NCBI RefSeq assembly: GCF_900105165.1 | Contig: NZ_LT629740.1 | Coordinates: 4,588,001 to 4,652,000, forward strand | Reading direction: 5' to 3' | DNA from: Mucilaginibacter mallensis | GTDB lineage: Bacteria > Bacteroidota > Bacteroidia > Sphingobacteriales > Sphingobacteriaceae | DNA length: 64,000 nt | Part shown: one piece after another, positions 9,339 through 17,706 of the stretch | Position numbering within the stretch: the stretch's first letter is position 1 | Layout of the letters: each line of letters opens with the position of its first letter | Program-made: the position numbers and the translations under genes | The notes under the pieces: model-generated | What the model was told of the DNA's origin: nothing | Seen by the model: the letters and a program-made list of their open reading frames with translations, nothing else | Databases searched by the model: none

Positions 9339-10001
9339 TTAAGCGAGAGCGTTTCTTAGAAAAACGGTTAGCGGGTATAATTTGGTACAAAGTGCCGTAA
9401 CATTTTGCAGCGCATCGGCCTTACTCAAATCAGCGTCCTTTATTTTGTGCCATACAACAAAACTTTTAAGCTTTAGCAGCTCGATGTTTTCATTGTCGGC
9501 CTCATAGCCTTTGGGAACTGTCTTTAGTTTTTCCTGGTTCCTGAAATCGCCAAAAAGCTTCACAAAAGCGGGCTCATCAATTATCTTTTTCAGATCAGCA
9601 GCATTGTAATCAATTTCCTGGCGGATGGCTTTCAGGTGATCATTCTCGGGCATCCAGTAACCACCTGCTATAAATGATTCGCCGGGTGTGATGTGCAGGT
9701 AGTATTCCACCCCACCATTCCTGAGGCCCATTGTTGGTATACTTATGCCAAAATTATTCTTGTAGGGAGTTTTATTTTTGCTGAAACGGATATCACGATA
9801 AATACGCATCACGCTCTTTTTGGAGTCGAGCGCTTCATCAATACCGGGGTCGATATTGTGCAGTTCACCTATAAGGCTAGTGGCAAATTCGATCATGTTT
9901 TCACGCGCTTTGTCGTAGTCCCCTTTATGCTCCTGGAACCACTCGCGGTTGTTGTTTTTAATAAGTTCTTTTAAAAAATCAAGCGTTGCCGGGTTTATCA
10001 T
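9339..10001 (-). CDS. DUF2461 family protein
   Basis: This 220-residue protein matches the DUF2461/TIGR02453 family, seen in FLKELIKNNNREWFQEHK near the start and in MRIYRDIRFSKNKTPYKNNF in the middle. No biochemical role is established that I know of. No signal peptide or membrane segment is present. Its start overlaps the end of the DUF983 gene by 23 bases, so it is translationally coupled and probably the last gene of the respiratory block, although its role there is unclear. Confidence 0.88.
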   Translation of the reverse strand: MINPATLDFLKELIKNNNREWFQEHKGDYDKARENMIEFATSLIGELHNIDPGIDEALDSKKSVMRIYRDIRFSKNKTPYKNNFGISIPTMGLRNGGVEYYLHITPGESFIAGGYWMPENDHLKAIRQEIDYNAADLKKIIDEPAFVKLFGDFRNQEKLKTVPKGYEADNENIELLKLKSFVVWHKIKDADLSKADALQNVTALCTKLYPLTVFLRNALA

Positions 10002-10386
10002 CAGTATCTAAATATGGCTGGTAATGTACTTTGGGCGATAACCAATATAAAAGTATCACCCGTGAGTACCTGAAATTAATAGGCGAAAGCGCGATACATG
10101 CTGCAAAAATGACACCTAAATATAGCCATGGCGAAGTGGTGTTTTGTGTTATTAAGTAAGTAGCCAACACAAAAAAGCCTATCTCAGCAACATTCAGGGC
10201 ATAGCTTACATACATTGCCGCGTAAAAGTATCCCGGCTCAATTTCAAAGTGCATGTTACAATGCGGGCAATTGATATGTATTTTGCTCGACTTAAAATTA
10301 TACATCCCGCCGGTAAACATATCGCCCCTGCGGCAACGCGGGCATTTAGCATGCAGCATTGCCCATGCTTTGGGTGTTTCAGGCAT
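9979..10386 (-). CDS. DUF983 membrane protein with zinc ribbon
   Basis: The 135-residue protein has a rubredoxin-like zinc ribbon (CPRCRRGDMF near residue 15 and CPHC near residue 40), followed by two transmembrane helices (about 55-80 and 85-105). DUF983 genes often sit beside cytochrome oxidase assembly genes, as here, so a role in oxidase biogenesis is plausible but inferred. It overlaps the following DUF2461 gene by 23 bases. Confidence 0.87.
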   Translation of the reverse strand: MPETPKAWAMLHAKCPRCRRGDMFTGGMYNFKSSKIHINCPHCNMHFEIEPGYFYAAMYVSYALNVAEIGFFVLATYLITQNTTSPWLYLGVIFAACIALSPINFRYSRVILLYWLSPKVHYQPYLDTDDKPGNA

Positions 10387-10407
10387 CTCTAAGTATTAAA
10401 ACTGTTG

Positions 10408-10686
10408 TTAGTTTAAATTCAGGCGCTCGTTAGGAATGTTGATCTCCACATTTTTGCGGCGATATTTTTTATACCATACAAAGCCTAATACACCCACTGC
10501 TATATAAGGCGCAAACAGCAAATACATAATGCCATGGTTTAAGCCATTAGCCTGCTTGCCACCATCTTGCTTATTGCTTGCCACATTGGTTGAACATATA
10601 GCGCACTGCGCCTTCACAGGCTCACGGCTTAACAATAACAATCCAAATGCAGCAATGAAAACTAATATCTTAAGGCCCCTCTTCAT
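10408..10686 (-). CDS. Small membrane protein of the oxidase cluster
   Basis: This 92-residue protein has an N-terminal signal or transmembrane helix, a CAIC pair right after the predicted cleavage region (AQCAICSTNV), a second transmembrane helix (about 54-74) and a basic cytoplasmic tail. I do not recognise a named family. Its place between DUF420 and DUF983 suggests an accessory of cytochrome oxidase assembly. The two cysteines could bind metal or form a disulfide, which is inference. Confidence 0.75.
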   Translation of the reverse strand: MKRGLKILVFIAAFGLLLLSREPVKAQCAICSTNVASNKQDGGKQANGLNHGIMYLLFAPYIAVGVLGFVWYKKYRRKNVEINIPNERLNLN

Positions 10687-10710
10687 ATTACAAATTTAGC
10701 TAATATTTAC

Positions 10711-11283
10711 TTAGAAATGGTAGTATGGCGATATCATTAAATAAACAATAACCCCGGTAACGGTAACGTATAACCATATAGGAAATGCCCACCTTACCAG
10801 GCGTTTGTGTTTTTGCACCTGCATTTGCAGGCCGCGATAAAAACTCAATAATATTAACGGTAAAACAACGGCTGCCAGTATAATATGGGTTATTAATAAC
10901 ACGTAATAAAAATACCGAGTACTGCCTGCTGCGGCTATCTCAGCCGGAGATAACAAGCCATCGCCATTGATATCGCCATAACGTGTTTCGGGTGCAAGCC
11001 AGTGGAATAAGATGTATGATACAAGAAAAAGTGATGATAATATAAAAGCCAATATATTGATGCGTTTGTGCATAATGATATTCAGCTTTTTAATGTAGTA
11101 TAACGAGATTAGCAGTAATACACTACAGGTACCATTTAATATGGCGTTAAGCTTTGGCAAAAAGGGCATAAAGGCCGGCATTACCGCGGGCTTGGGTATA
11201 ACCTTTAAACTCAGGATAAATACCACCACAAAAACAAAGATGGATACCGCAGCTACAAATCGGAATATAAATTTATCAGTCAT
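10711..11283 (-). CDS. DUF420 membrane protein (CtaM-like)
   Basis: The 190-residue protein (ATG at 11283, preferred over a start six codons upstream) has about five transmembrane helices. Conserved histidines stand at helix ends, such as LFHWLAPE and HIILAAV. DUF420 proteins such as Bacillus CtaM are needed to mature heme-copper oxidases. An unusual inserted segment (YGDINGDGLLSPAEIAAAG) reads like an EF-hand/dockerin-type DxNxDG loop. The gene sits downstream of SCO in the oxidase block, separated by a hairpin-rich 98-base gap. Confidence 0.85.
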   Translation of the reverse strand: MTDKFIFRFVAAVSIFVFVVVFILSLKVIPKPAVMPAFMPFLPKLNAILNGTCSVLLLISLYYIKKLNIIMHKRINILAFILSSLFLVSYILFHWLAPETRYGDINGDGLLSPAEIAAAGSTRYFYYVLLITHIILAAVVLPLILLSFYRGLQMQVQKHKRLVRWAFPIWLYVTVTGVIVYLMISPYYHF

Positions 11284-11293
11284 ATTTTTATAT

Positions 11294-11378
11294 AGAATCA
11301 AGAGTTAAGAGTCAGGAATCAAGAAGCTTCATTACTGCAAGACTCATTCCTGATTCTTGCATCTTGGCTCTTGAATCT
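11294..11378. repeat. Word-reiteration hairpin (AATCAAGA words) inside the oxidase block
   Basis: The left arm (11294-11329) reiterates AGAATCAAGAG, AAGAGTCAGG and AATCAAGAAG. The right arm (11341-11378) is its imperfect complement (CTGATTCTTGC, CTCTTGAATC). It lies between two genes in the same orientation, SCO and DUF420, so it could attenuate transcription within the block. Confidence 0.75.
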
Positions 11379-11381
11379 AAC

Positions 11382-12083
11382 TTAATACATTGCTTTGTCC
11401 TTACTACGAAGTACTTCAGATACCAGCACTTTTATTTCATTATCCAAGCGGGTTACATCGTCAGGATCAGTACCACTGTAATAGCCCCTGATTCGTTTAG
11501 CCTGGTCAATCAGTATGATCTTATCGCTATAAATAAAATCGTCATTGGTGACCTTTAGGGCATTTACTAAAAAGCCGTTGCGGGCCAGCGGATATATGGT
11601 ACTGGTATCGCCGGTTAAAAACAACCATTTACCTGCCGGGGCATTCAGCTTTTCAGCATATTGTTTTAATACTGTTGCCGAATCTCTTTGCGGGTCGACA
11701 GTTATCGATACAAAATCGATCATCTTATTTTTAGCATAGCCATTTGCCAGTACGCTGATGTTTTTATTCATCTCAGCACAAATAGTTGGGCAATGGGTAT
11801 AAAAAAAGTTGACTACAAATATCTTGCCCTCAAATGTTTTAAATGATACCGGGTTATTGTCCTGATCCTTTAAATTAAAATCGCTCAGAGTATGGTATAG
11901 TGTGTCAGGGGTATCTACCCCTTTAACCTTGTGCGTTGTTTTAGCAAGCTCCTTAGGGCCAAAAAAAGGTAATGGTTGATACCTGTTTTTCCCTTTTACG
12001 GTTAGCAAATAATATAAAAATCCCGGCAGTGCTAATATTAGTGCCAGGATTATTATTTTTTTTAGAATGTTTGTTTTGCTCAT
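11382..12083 (-). CDS. SCO1/SenC-family copper chaperone, copper-ligand His apparently Tyr
   Basis: This 233-residue protein has an N-terminal membrane anchor (about 8-27) and a thioredoxin fold facing the periplasm. It normally delivers copper to the CuA site of oxidase subunit II. The CxxxC motif is present (C98-PTI-C102), and so is the SITVDPQRDS strand. The third copper ligand in SCO proteins is a His in a motif like IHSDK..LVD. Here the motif reads FIYSDKIILID, placing Tyr185 at that site. The codon is TAT, one transition from CAT. The gene overlaps the subunit IV gene by one base. Confidence 0.88.
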   Translation of the reverse strand: MSKTNILKKIIILALILALPGFLYYLLTVKGKNRYQPLPFFGPKELAKTTHKVKGVDTPDTLYHTLSDFNLKDQDNNPVSFKTFEGKIFVVNFFYTHCPTICAEMNKNISVLANGYAKNKMIDFVSITVDPQRDSATVLKQYAEKLNAPAGKWLFLTGDTSTIYPLARNGFLVNALKVTNDDFIYSDKIILIDQAKRIRGYYSGTDPDDVTRLDNEIKVLVSEVLRSKDKAMY

Positions 12084-12430
12084 TACATCCTCAGGGTAAT
12101 CCAGTGGTGGCTCTCATTTGTAAGCACCAGGATCAATCCGATTATAAAAAGAATTGGGACTATTATAGAGTAAATCAAACTTGTCTTTTCAAACTTTAAG
12201 TGCATAAAGAAAGCCACTATATAAAATGCTTTTAACAATGTTAATCCAATATATAGTGGGTTTGCCCAGGTATGCGCAAATTCTGTATACTTAGGCACTA
12301 AAACAAGTGCAATAAAAAACTCAACACAGGTAATAGCAAGAAGTATTAAAAATACCTTCATGATTCTTTTCCTGGTCATTCCTTCATGCTCGCCATGTTC
12401 GGCATGAACTTCTGTAGGTTCTGTTGACAT
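12083..12430 (-). CDS. Cytochrome c oxidase subunit IV-type protein
   Basis: The 115-residue protein has three transmembrane helices and a short His- and Glu-rich N-terminus (EVHAEHGEHEG). It matches the prokaryotic cytochrome c oxidase subunit IV family (CtaF/CyoD-like, COX4_pro) in size and topology. It follows the subunit III gene by 19 bases and overlaps SCO by one base. It probably stabilises the oxidase complex in the inner membrane. Confidence 0.88.
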   Translation of the reverse strand: MSTEPTEVHAEHGEHEGMTRKRIMKVFLILLAITCVEFFIALVLVPKYTEFAHTWANPLYIGLTLLKAFYIVAFFMHLKFEKTSLIYSIIVPILFIIGLILVLTNESHHWITLRM

Positions 12431-12449
12431 ATATATGTGAGTTAAAAGA

Positions 12450-13184
12450 TCAAACTAAATAAAAGAATGTAAATACGAATACCCAAACAAGATCTACAAA
12501 GTGCCAGTAAAGACCAACTTTTTCAATCATTAAATAGCTACCGCGTTTTTCGTAAGTACCTAATAAAACGTTAACAGTGATGATAATGTTTATGATAACG
12601 CCTGTAAATACGTGAAAGCCGTGGAAACCAGTTATGGTAAAGAACAAGTTAGCAAACTGATGCGCTGAACTTACCTGAGCCGCATAACTTAAATGCAATG
12701 TTGGATCAAAGAATTCTTTTAGCTTTTCAGGATTTGATGGTATACTCGCCCACCAAAAGCCTTCTCCATGTAAGTGCGCCCACTCTAAAGCCTGACAACC
12801 CAGGAACATAAAACCACCTATTACAGTTGCTATCATCCACCAAACGACTTCCTTACGGGCATTACGGTGGCCGGCTTCAACAGCTAGTACCATGGTAACA
12901 GAACTAAGGATGAGGATAAAGGTCATCATACCTACGAATACCAATGGAGCGCCATGTTCAATCAGCCCGGGAACGGATTGAAAAACAAGTGATGCTTCTG
13001 GCCATGCATATGCGCTAAAACGTAGCGAACCGTAAGCTATTAGTAAAGAGGAAAATGTAAACGCATCTGATAACAGGAAAAACCACATCATCATTTTACC
13101 GTACTCAACGTTAAATGGCGACCTGCCACCCGACCACGGTGTTGTTTTTACTTCATCAATTTGTGATACTGCTGCTGTACTCAT
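12450..13184 (-). CDS. Cytochrome c oxidase subunit III
   Basis: This 244-residue inner-membrane protein has seven predicted helices and subunit III signatures: FFLLSDAFTFSS, an ITGFHGFHVFTGVI motif and a terminal YWHFVDLVWVFVFTFFYL helix. It is one of two subunit III-type genes side by side. This one has the more canonical length and begins 19 bases downstream of the other. It should pack against subunit I of the aa3 oxidase encoded upstream. Confidence 0.92.
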   Translation of the reverse strand: MSTAAVSQIDEVKTTPWSGGRSPFNVEYGKMMMWFFLLSDAFTFSSLLIAYGSLRFSAYAWPEASLVFQSVPGLIEHGAPLVFVGMMTFILILSSVTMVLAVEAGHRNARKEVVWWMIATVIGGFMFLGCQALEWAHLHGEGFWWASIPSNPEKLKEFFDPTLHLSYAAQVSSAHQFANLFFTITGFHGFHVFTGVIINIIITVNVLLGTYEKRGSYLMIEKVGLYWHFVDLVWVFVFTFFYLV

Positions 13185-13203
13185 CTGTACTTTATATGTG
13201 TTG

Positions 13204-13782
13204 TTAATATTGGTTCAAAAGTAAAAAAACATAAAGATATATCCACACAATATCTAGAAAATGCCAAAAAATAGATGTCATTTCCATCTTAAACAGGTTC
13301 TTCGCCTGTGGGATATCGCTATAACTGCCTTTTATTGTGTTTAATAGTAGTAATAATGCCGCAATAATGTGTATTAAGTGCATGGCAATAAATACGTATA
13401 CAAATGATTGTGCTGCATTAGGGTTAATAAAATACACCCCCATATCAATCAATTTGCTGCATGAATACAGCTGCAACGCGAAAAATGCCACACCCAACAC
13501 CAGTGTAAGCCATAGAAAAAGCTTTTGCTTTGAGAATGACAAGCTTTTTGCCGCCCTTGATGCCAGGAACAAGGTAACACTGCTCAATAATATTACAACA
13601 GTGCTGTACATTAATGATTGCGGCAGTATTACATTTATAGCGTGTTTTTTACCACCGCTGTAAACTATAAATCCACTGGTAAACGCGGCAAATAACATGA
13701 ACGATGTGAATATGAATATCCACATGTTGAATTTTTTAGGAGCAAAATTAAATTTATCTTCCTTCTGTAGCTGAACCATCAT
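13204..13782 (-). CDS. Second cytochrome c oxidase subunit III-type protein
   Basis: The 192-residue protein has five transmembrane helices and ends with the subunit III signature FWHLDIVWIYLYVFLLL-like helix (it reads IFWHFLDIVWIYLYVFLLL). It is a shorter paralogue of the next gene, lacking the first two helices. Paired subunit III genes are usual in Bacteroidota oxidase clusters, as far as I recall. The start codon overlaps the heme O synthase stop by four bases, so translation is coupled. Confidence 0.9.
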   Translation of the reverse strand: MMVQLQKEDKFNFAPKKFNMWIFIFTSFMLFAAFTSGFIVYSGGKKHAINVILPQSLMYSTVVILLSSVTLFLASRAAKSLSFSKQKLFLWLTLVLGVAFFALQLYSCSKLIDMGVYFINPNAAQSFVYVFIAMHLIHIIAALLLLLNTIKGSYSDIPQAKNLFKMEMTSIFWHFLDIVWIYLYVFLLLNQY

Positions 13783-14654
13783 TTCCCTTTTCCTATAAAA
13801 TCAAATAAAAACATTAATTGTACCACCGGCAAATAAAGAAAAGAGCCGTACATCAGCTGCTTTGCCGATTTAACCTCGAGCGTGCGCAGCAACGTAAATG
13901 ATTGGTACAAAAATAACAAACTGCATATTAATGATACCACGCCAACGTAATAACCGCCAAAATGGTAATATGTTGGCAGCCAGCTCACCGGCACTAAAAA
14001 TATGGTAATTACAAAGGTAACTAATGCACTTGTAAAATCGCGCTTGCCGGTTGGCAGCAGCCTGAAACCTGCCAGCTTATAATCATCATCCAACACCCAG
14101 GCAATTGCCCAAAAATGCGTAAACTGCCACACAAACTGGATGGCAAATAATACCAGCGCTATCTGGTCGATAGTTCCGTAACCGGCTACATAGCCGATAA
14201 GTGGTGGCAACGCGCCCGGTATAGCACCTACAAATACCGCGATTGATGATACACGTTTTAAAGGCGTATAAGCAAATGCATATAATAATATAGAGAACAC
14301 CGATAAAAAGCCTGTAGTTAAATTTAAACTACCTAATAAGTAAGTACCGAATATGGCCATAAACAAACCTAATACTAGTGCCTGACCAGTAGTCATGCGG
14401 CCGGCAGGTATAGGGCGGTCCATGGTACGCTTCATTAAGCGGTCGTAATCTTTTTCTATGATCTCATTAAAGCAGTTTGCCGCGGCGGTGACTAAAAAGC
14501 CACCTACAATAAGCATTCCCCAATGTTTCCAATTAATAACTCCACCTGTTTTGGTATTGGCCATGCTGCCTATCAAAAATGATATGGAAGCAGAAAACAC
14601 TACCAAAAATGTTAGCCTGAGTTTAATCAGTTTTATAAAATCGCTCAACTTCAT
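13779..14654 (-). CDS. ctaB: Protoheme IX farnesyltransferase (heme O synthase)
   Basis: This 291-residue UbiA-family membrane prenyltransferase transfers farnesyl from farnesyl diphosphate to heme B to make heme O, the precursor of heme A. The first Asp-rich motif is seen as NCFNEIIEKDYDRLMKRTMDR and the second as DDDYK. About nine helices are predicted. It overlaps the heme A synthase gene by four bases upstream and the short subunit III gene by four bases downstream, so all three are coupled. Confidence 0.94.
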   Translation of the reverse strand: MKLSDFIKLIKLRLTFLVVFSASISFLIGSMANTKTGGVINWKHWGMLIVGGFLVTAAANCFNEIIEKDYDRLMKRTMDRPIPAGRMTTGQALVLGLFMAIFGTYLLGSLNLTTGFLSVFSILLYAFAYTPLKRVSSIAVFVGAIPGALPPLIGYVAGYGTIDQIALVLFAIQFVWQFTHFWAIAWVLDDDYKLAGFRLLPTGKRDFTSALVTFVITIFLVPVSWLPTYYHFGGYYVGVVSLICSLLFLYQSFTLLRTLEVKSAKQLMYGSFLYLPVVQLMFLFDFIGKGK

Positions 14655-15712
14655 TTATGCGCCCCCTGTAAACTAACTGATTTATGTAAATTAAGCATCA
14701 AATAAAATTGCGCGCCAAATACAAGGCTTGCTAAAACTATGTGTGCCGTTTGCGCATATGGCGGTAACGAACAATATGACAATAAAATACCGGTCACTAT
14801 CTGCAGCATAATCACCAGAAATGTAAAACTCATGATCTGCTGTTGAATTGAATGCCGGCTAAAGGTACGGCGTATTAATGCATATAACACCACGTTACCC
14901 AGTAATACCAATATGGCTATATCCCTGTGTTGTATAAATATATGGCCTGCCTGTTCTATCCAGCTTTCGCGGTAGCCGCCCTGATAACGATTAGCCACCT
15001 CATCAATCTTTTCACGCACCTCGGTTCCAAAAGCTATCTGTGCAATGCTTAATATCAGCACCAATAAAGTAACCACATGTACTACAGGGTTAATGCTGAT
15101 GCTCTTTTTACTGTAAACCTTTGCCATGTGATAAGTAGCAATACTGATAGCCAAAATAGCCAGCGCTGCCAGCATGTGTACGGTTACCAGCCATGCAAAA
15201 AGATTGGTTGATACCACAATCGACCCCAACCACGCCTGAAAAGCAACCAATATTAAATTAAAAAAGCTTAAAGCGGCTATGAGTTTATTCTCTTTAAAAT
15301 AGCTGAAGGAGAACAGCATGGTAAGCAATAAGAATAATCCGGACAGGGCACCTATAAGGCGGTTAATGTATTCTGTCCAGGCTTTGCCTACGTTAAAATC
15401 TTCGGGAATTAATATGGATTTATCAGCACGGATACGTTGTGCCAGTTCAGCAAAGCCGAACATATCAAACATTTTGGCAACCTTTTGATTTTTGTTTACG
15501 CGGCCTGCCACGTATTCCTGTTTGTAGTCTTTAGGAAGATCAGCAACATTTGTTGGGGGGATGTAGCCACCGAAACATTTTGGCCAATCGGGGCATCCCA
15601 TTCCTGATCCTGTACTGCGGACAACTCCGCCAGCTAATATCAAAACAAAGAGCAGAACGATTGTTAGGAGGTTGATCTTTCGGAATCTATCTTTTGATAT
15701 TAATGTACTCAT
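14651..15712 (-). CDS. ctaA: Heme A synthase, COX15/CtaA family
   Basis: This 353-residue membrane enzyme oxidises the heme O methyl group to formyl to give heme A. It begins with the family signature GGVVRSTGSGMGCPDWPKCFG and has eight predicted helices with conserved His, for example NRLIGALSG, TVHMLAALA and IQHRDIAIL, and a late AQTAHIVLASLVFG. Its neighbours are heme O synthase downstream (4-base overlap) and oxidase subunit I upstream (94-base gap holding a hairpin). Confidence 0.94.
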   Translation of the reverse strand: MSTLISKDRFRKINLLTIVLLFVLILAGGVVRSTGSGMGCPDWPKCFGGYIPPTNVADLPKDYKQEYVAGRVNKNQKVAKMFDMFGFAELAQRIRADKSILIPEDFNVGKAWTEYINRLIGALSGLFLLLTMLFSFSYFKENKLIAALSFFNLILVAFQAWLGSIVVSTNLFAWLVTVHMLAALAILAISIATYHMAKVYSKKSISINPVVHVVTLLVLILSIAQIAFGTEVREKIDEVANRYQGGYRESWIEQAGHIFIQHRDIAILVLLGNVVLYALIRRTFSRHSIQQQIMSFTFLVIMLQIVTGILLSYCSLPPYAQTAHIVLASLVFGAQFYLMLNLHKSVSLQGAHK

Positions 15713-15715
15713 TTA

Positions 15716-15803
15716 TTGAATAAGTGAATTAATGAATTAGTGATGGAGTGAATGGAAAATAATTCGGTATTCACTTAATCACTAATTCACTCAATCACTC
15801 AAT
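15716..15803. repeat. Word-reiteration hairpin (GAATTAGTGA words)
   Basis: The left arm (about 15717-15755) carries AGTGAATTAATGAATTAGTG and GGAGTGAAT. The right arm (about 15768-15802) is its complement (ATTCACTTAATCACTAATTC, then ACTCAATCACTC). It fills the gap between subunit I and heme A synthase. A related half-site stands at 39746-39770. Confidence 0.78.
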
Positions 15804-15806
15804 AAT

Positions 15807-17690
15807 TTATTTTACTTCTTCGTTTGATCTTTGTGTACTTGCCCATTTGGTATGTTCAGCTAAACCTACCGGGTTATCTTCAAAATCGCTTTCAATATTT
15901 GAGCTCATAGTTTCTGAATAAGGAACTGTTTGCATAATGAAATCTTCTTCCTGACCAGGTTTGCTGTAATCATATGGCCAACGGTATACTGTAGGTATTT
16001 CACCCGGCCAGTTACCGTGGATATGCTCAACAGGTGCAGTCCACTCAAGCGTATTTGCCTGCCATGGGTTTTGCGTTGTCTTTTTACCCCAGAATATAGA
16101 GTGAACAAAGTTAAACAGGAATGCTACTTGTGCCAGTGCCGACATGATAGCCGCCCAGGTTACAAATGTATTTACTGATAACCATTTTTGCATTGATTCA
16201 AACTCGGTGAACGCATAGTAACGACGTGGTACACCATCCAAGCCCATAAAGTGCATTGGGAAGAATACCAGGTAAGCACCGATAAATGTTAACCAGAAGT
16301 GCAGGTAACCTAATTTCTCGTCCATTAAGCGACCGAACATTTTAGGGAACCAATGGTAAACACCGGCAAGCATACCAAATATAGCTGCCGAACCCATTAC
16401 CAGGTGGAAGTGAGCTACCACAAAGTAAGTATCATGTAAGTTGATATCAAGTGTTGCGTTACCTAAGAATATACCGGTTAAACCACCAGAGATAAAGAAT
16501 GAAACCATACCGATAGCGAATAGCATAGCTGGTTTAAACCTTATATTACCCCGCCACAATGTAGCGAGCCAGTTGAACGTTTTTACTGCGGATGGTACCG
16601 CGATAATTAACGTAGTGATCATGAACACACCACCCAGGAACGGGTTCATACCCGTAACGAACATGTGGTGCCCCCATACGATGAATGATAGTACGGTGAT
16701 ACCGATCAGTGAGTAAACCATCGCGTGGTAACCAAAGATTGGTTTACGTGAGTTTACCGACATGATCTCAGATGAGATACCCATTGCAGGCATGATTACG
16801 ATGTACACCTCAGGGTGACCAAGGAACCAGAACAAGTGCTCAAATAATATTGGGCTACCACCTTCAAAAGGCATTACTTTACCATTCAGAACGATGTCTG
16901 ACAGGTAGAAGCTTGTACCCATGCTGCGGTCAAATATCAACAATACAACACCTGCCACTAATACCGGGAATGACAATACACCTAATACAGCCGTTAAGAA
17001 GAATGCCCATATAGTTAAAGGCATTTTCCAAAGATCCATACCTTTAGTACGCATGTTTAATACGGTACTCACATAGTTTATACCACCCATTAATGATGAT
17101 GCTACGAAGCATACCATACTGATAAGCCATAAGGTCATACCCATTTCAGAACCAGGCATTGCTTTAGGCAGGGCTGATAATGGCGGATATACCGTCCAGC
17201 CACCGCTGGCAGGGCCTTTTTGTACAAAGAATGAGCTTAGCATAATAACACATGCTAAAAAGAAGAACCAGTATGAAAGCATGTTCATGAAAGGCGAAGC
17301 CATATCACGCGCACCTACCTGTAATGGAATAAGCAGGTTACTAAAAGTACCGCTCAAGCCTGCAGTTAATACAAAGAATACCATGATAGTACCGTGTATA
17401 GTAACCAGCGACAGGTAGAAGTTAGGATCTAAACGGCCACCAGGAGCAAAACGGCCCAGTAAAGTTTCTAATAAAGGGAATGCTTTATCAGGATAAGCTA
17501 ACTGAATCCTGAACAGGATAGAAAGGGTCATCGCGATGAACGCCATAGTAATACCTGTGATCAGGAATTGCTTAGCGATCATCTTGTGATCCATGCTAAA
17601 TATGTATTTGCTAATAAAAGTATCTTTATGGTGTTCGTGACCTTCTTCGTGATGTACTACTCCGTGATCGTGAACTGCTAATGTTGACAT
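15807..17690 (-). CDS. ctaD: Cytochrome c oxidase subunit I
   Basis: This 627-residue catalytic subunit of the aa3-type heme-copper oxidase has 12 helices. The low-spin heme a and CuB ligands are seen in TIHGTIMVFF, WFLGHPEVY (CuB His plus the cross-linked Tyr and the proton-path Glu), WGHHMFVTGM and the late DTYFVVAHFHLVMG. It reduces oxygen to water while pumping protons. It is transcribed with subunit II 16 bases upstream. The N-terminus is His-rich and the C-terminus has an extra acidic tail. Confidence 0.96.
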   Translation of the reverse strand: MSTLAVHDHGVVHHEEGHEHHKDTFISKYIFSMDHKMIAKQFLITGITMAFIAMTLSILFRIQLAYPDKAFPLLETLLGRFAPGGRLDPNFYLSLVTIHGTIMVFFVLTAGLSGTFSNLLIPLQVGARDMASPFMNMLSYWFFFLACVIMLSSFFVQKGPASGGWTVYPPLSALPKAMPGSEMGMTLWLISMVCFVASSLMGGINYVSTVLNMRTKGMDLWKMPLTIWAFFLTAVLGVLSFPVLVAGVVLLIFDRSMGTSFYLSDIVLNGKVMPFEGGSPILFEHLFWFLGHPEVYIVIMPAMGISSEIMSVNSRKPIFGYHAMVYSLIGITVLSFIVWGHHMFVTGMNPFLGGVFMITTLIIAVPSAVKTFNWLATLWRGNIRFKPAMLFAIGMVSFFISGGLTGIFLGNATLDINLHDTYFVVAHFHLVMGSAAIFGMLAGVYHWFPKMFGRLMDEKLGYLHFWLTFIGAYLVFFPMHFMGLDGVPRRYYAFTEFESMQKWLSVNTFVTWAAIMSALAQVAFLFNFVHSIFWGKKTTQNPWQANTLEWTAPVEHIHGNWPGEIPTVYRWPYDYSKPGQEEDFIMQTVPYSETMSSNIESDFEDNPVGLAEHTKWASTQRSNEEVK

Positions 17691-17706
17691 AATCGCTAAT
17701 CTTGAA

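Noticed and set aside
12450..13782. The two adjacent subunit III genes as one gene broken by a frameshift
   Set aside because: Each has its own ATG, complete helices and C-terminal signature, and the shorter overlaps ctaB by ATGA. They are paralogues, not fragments.
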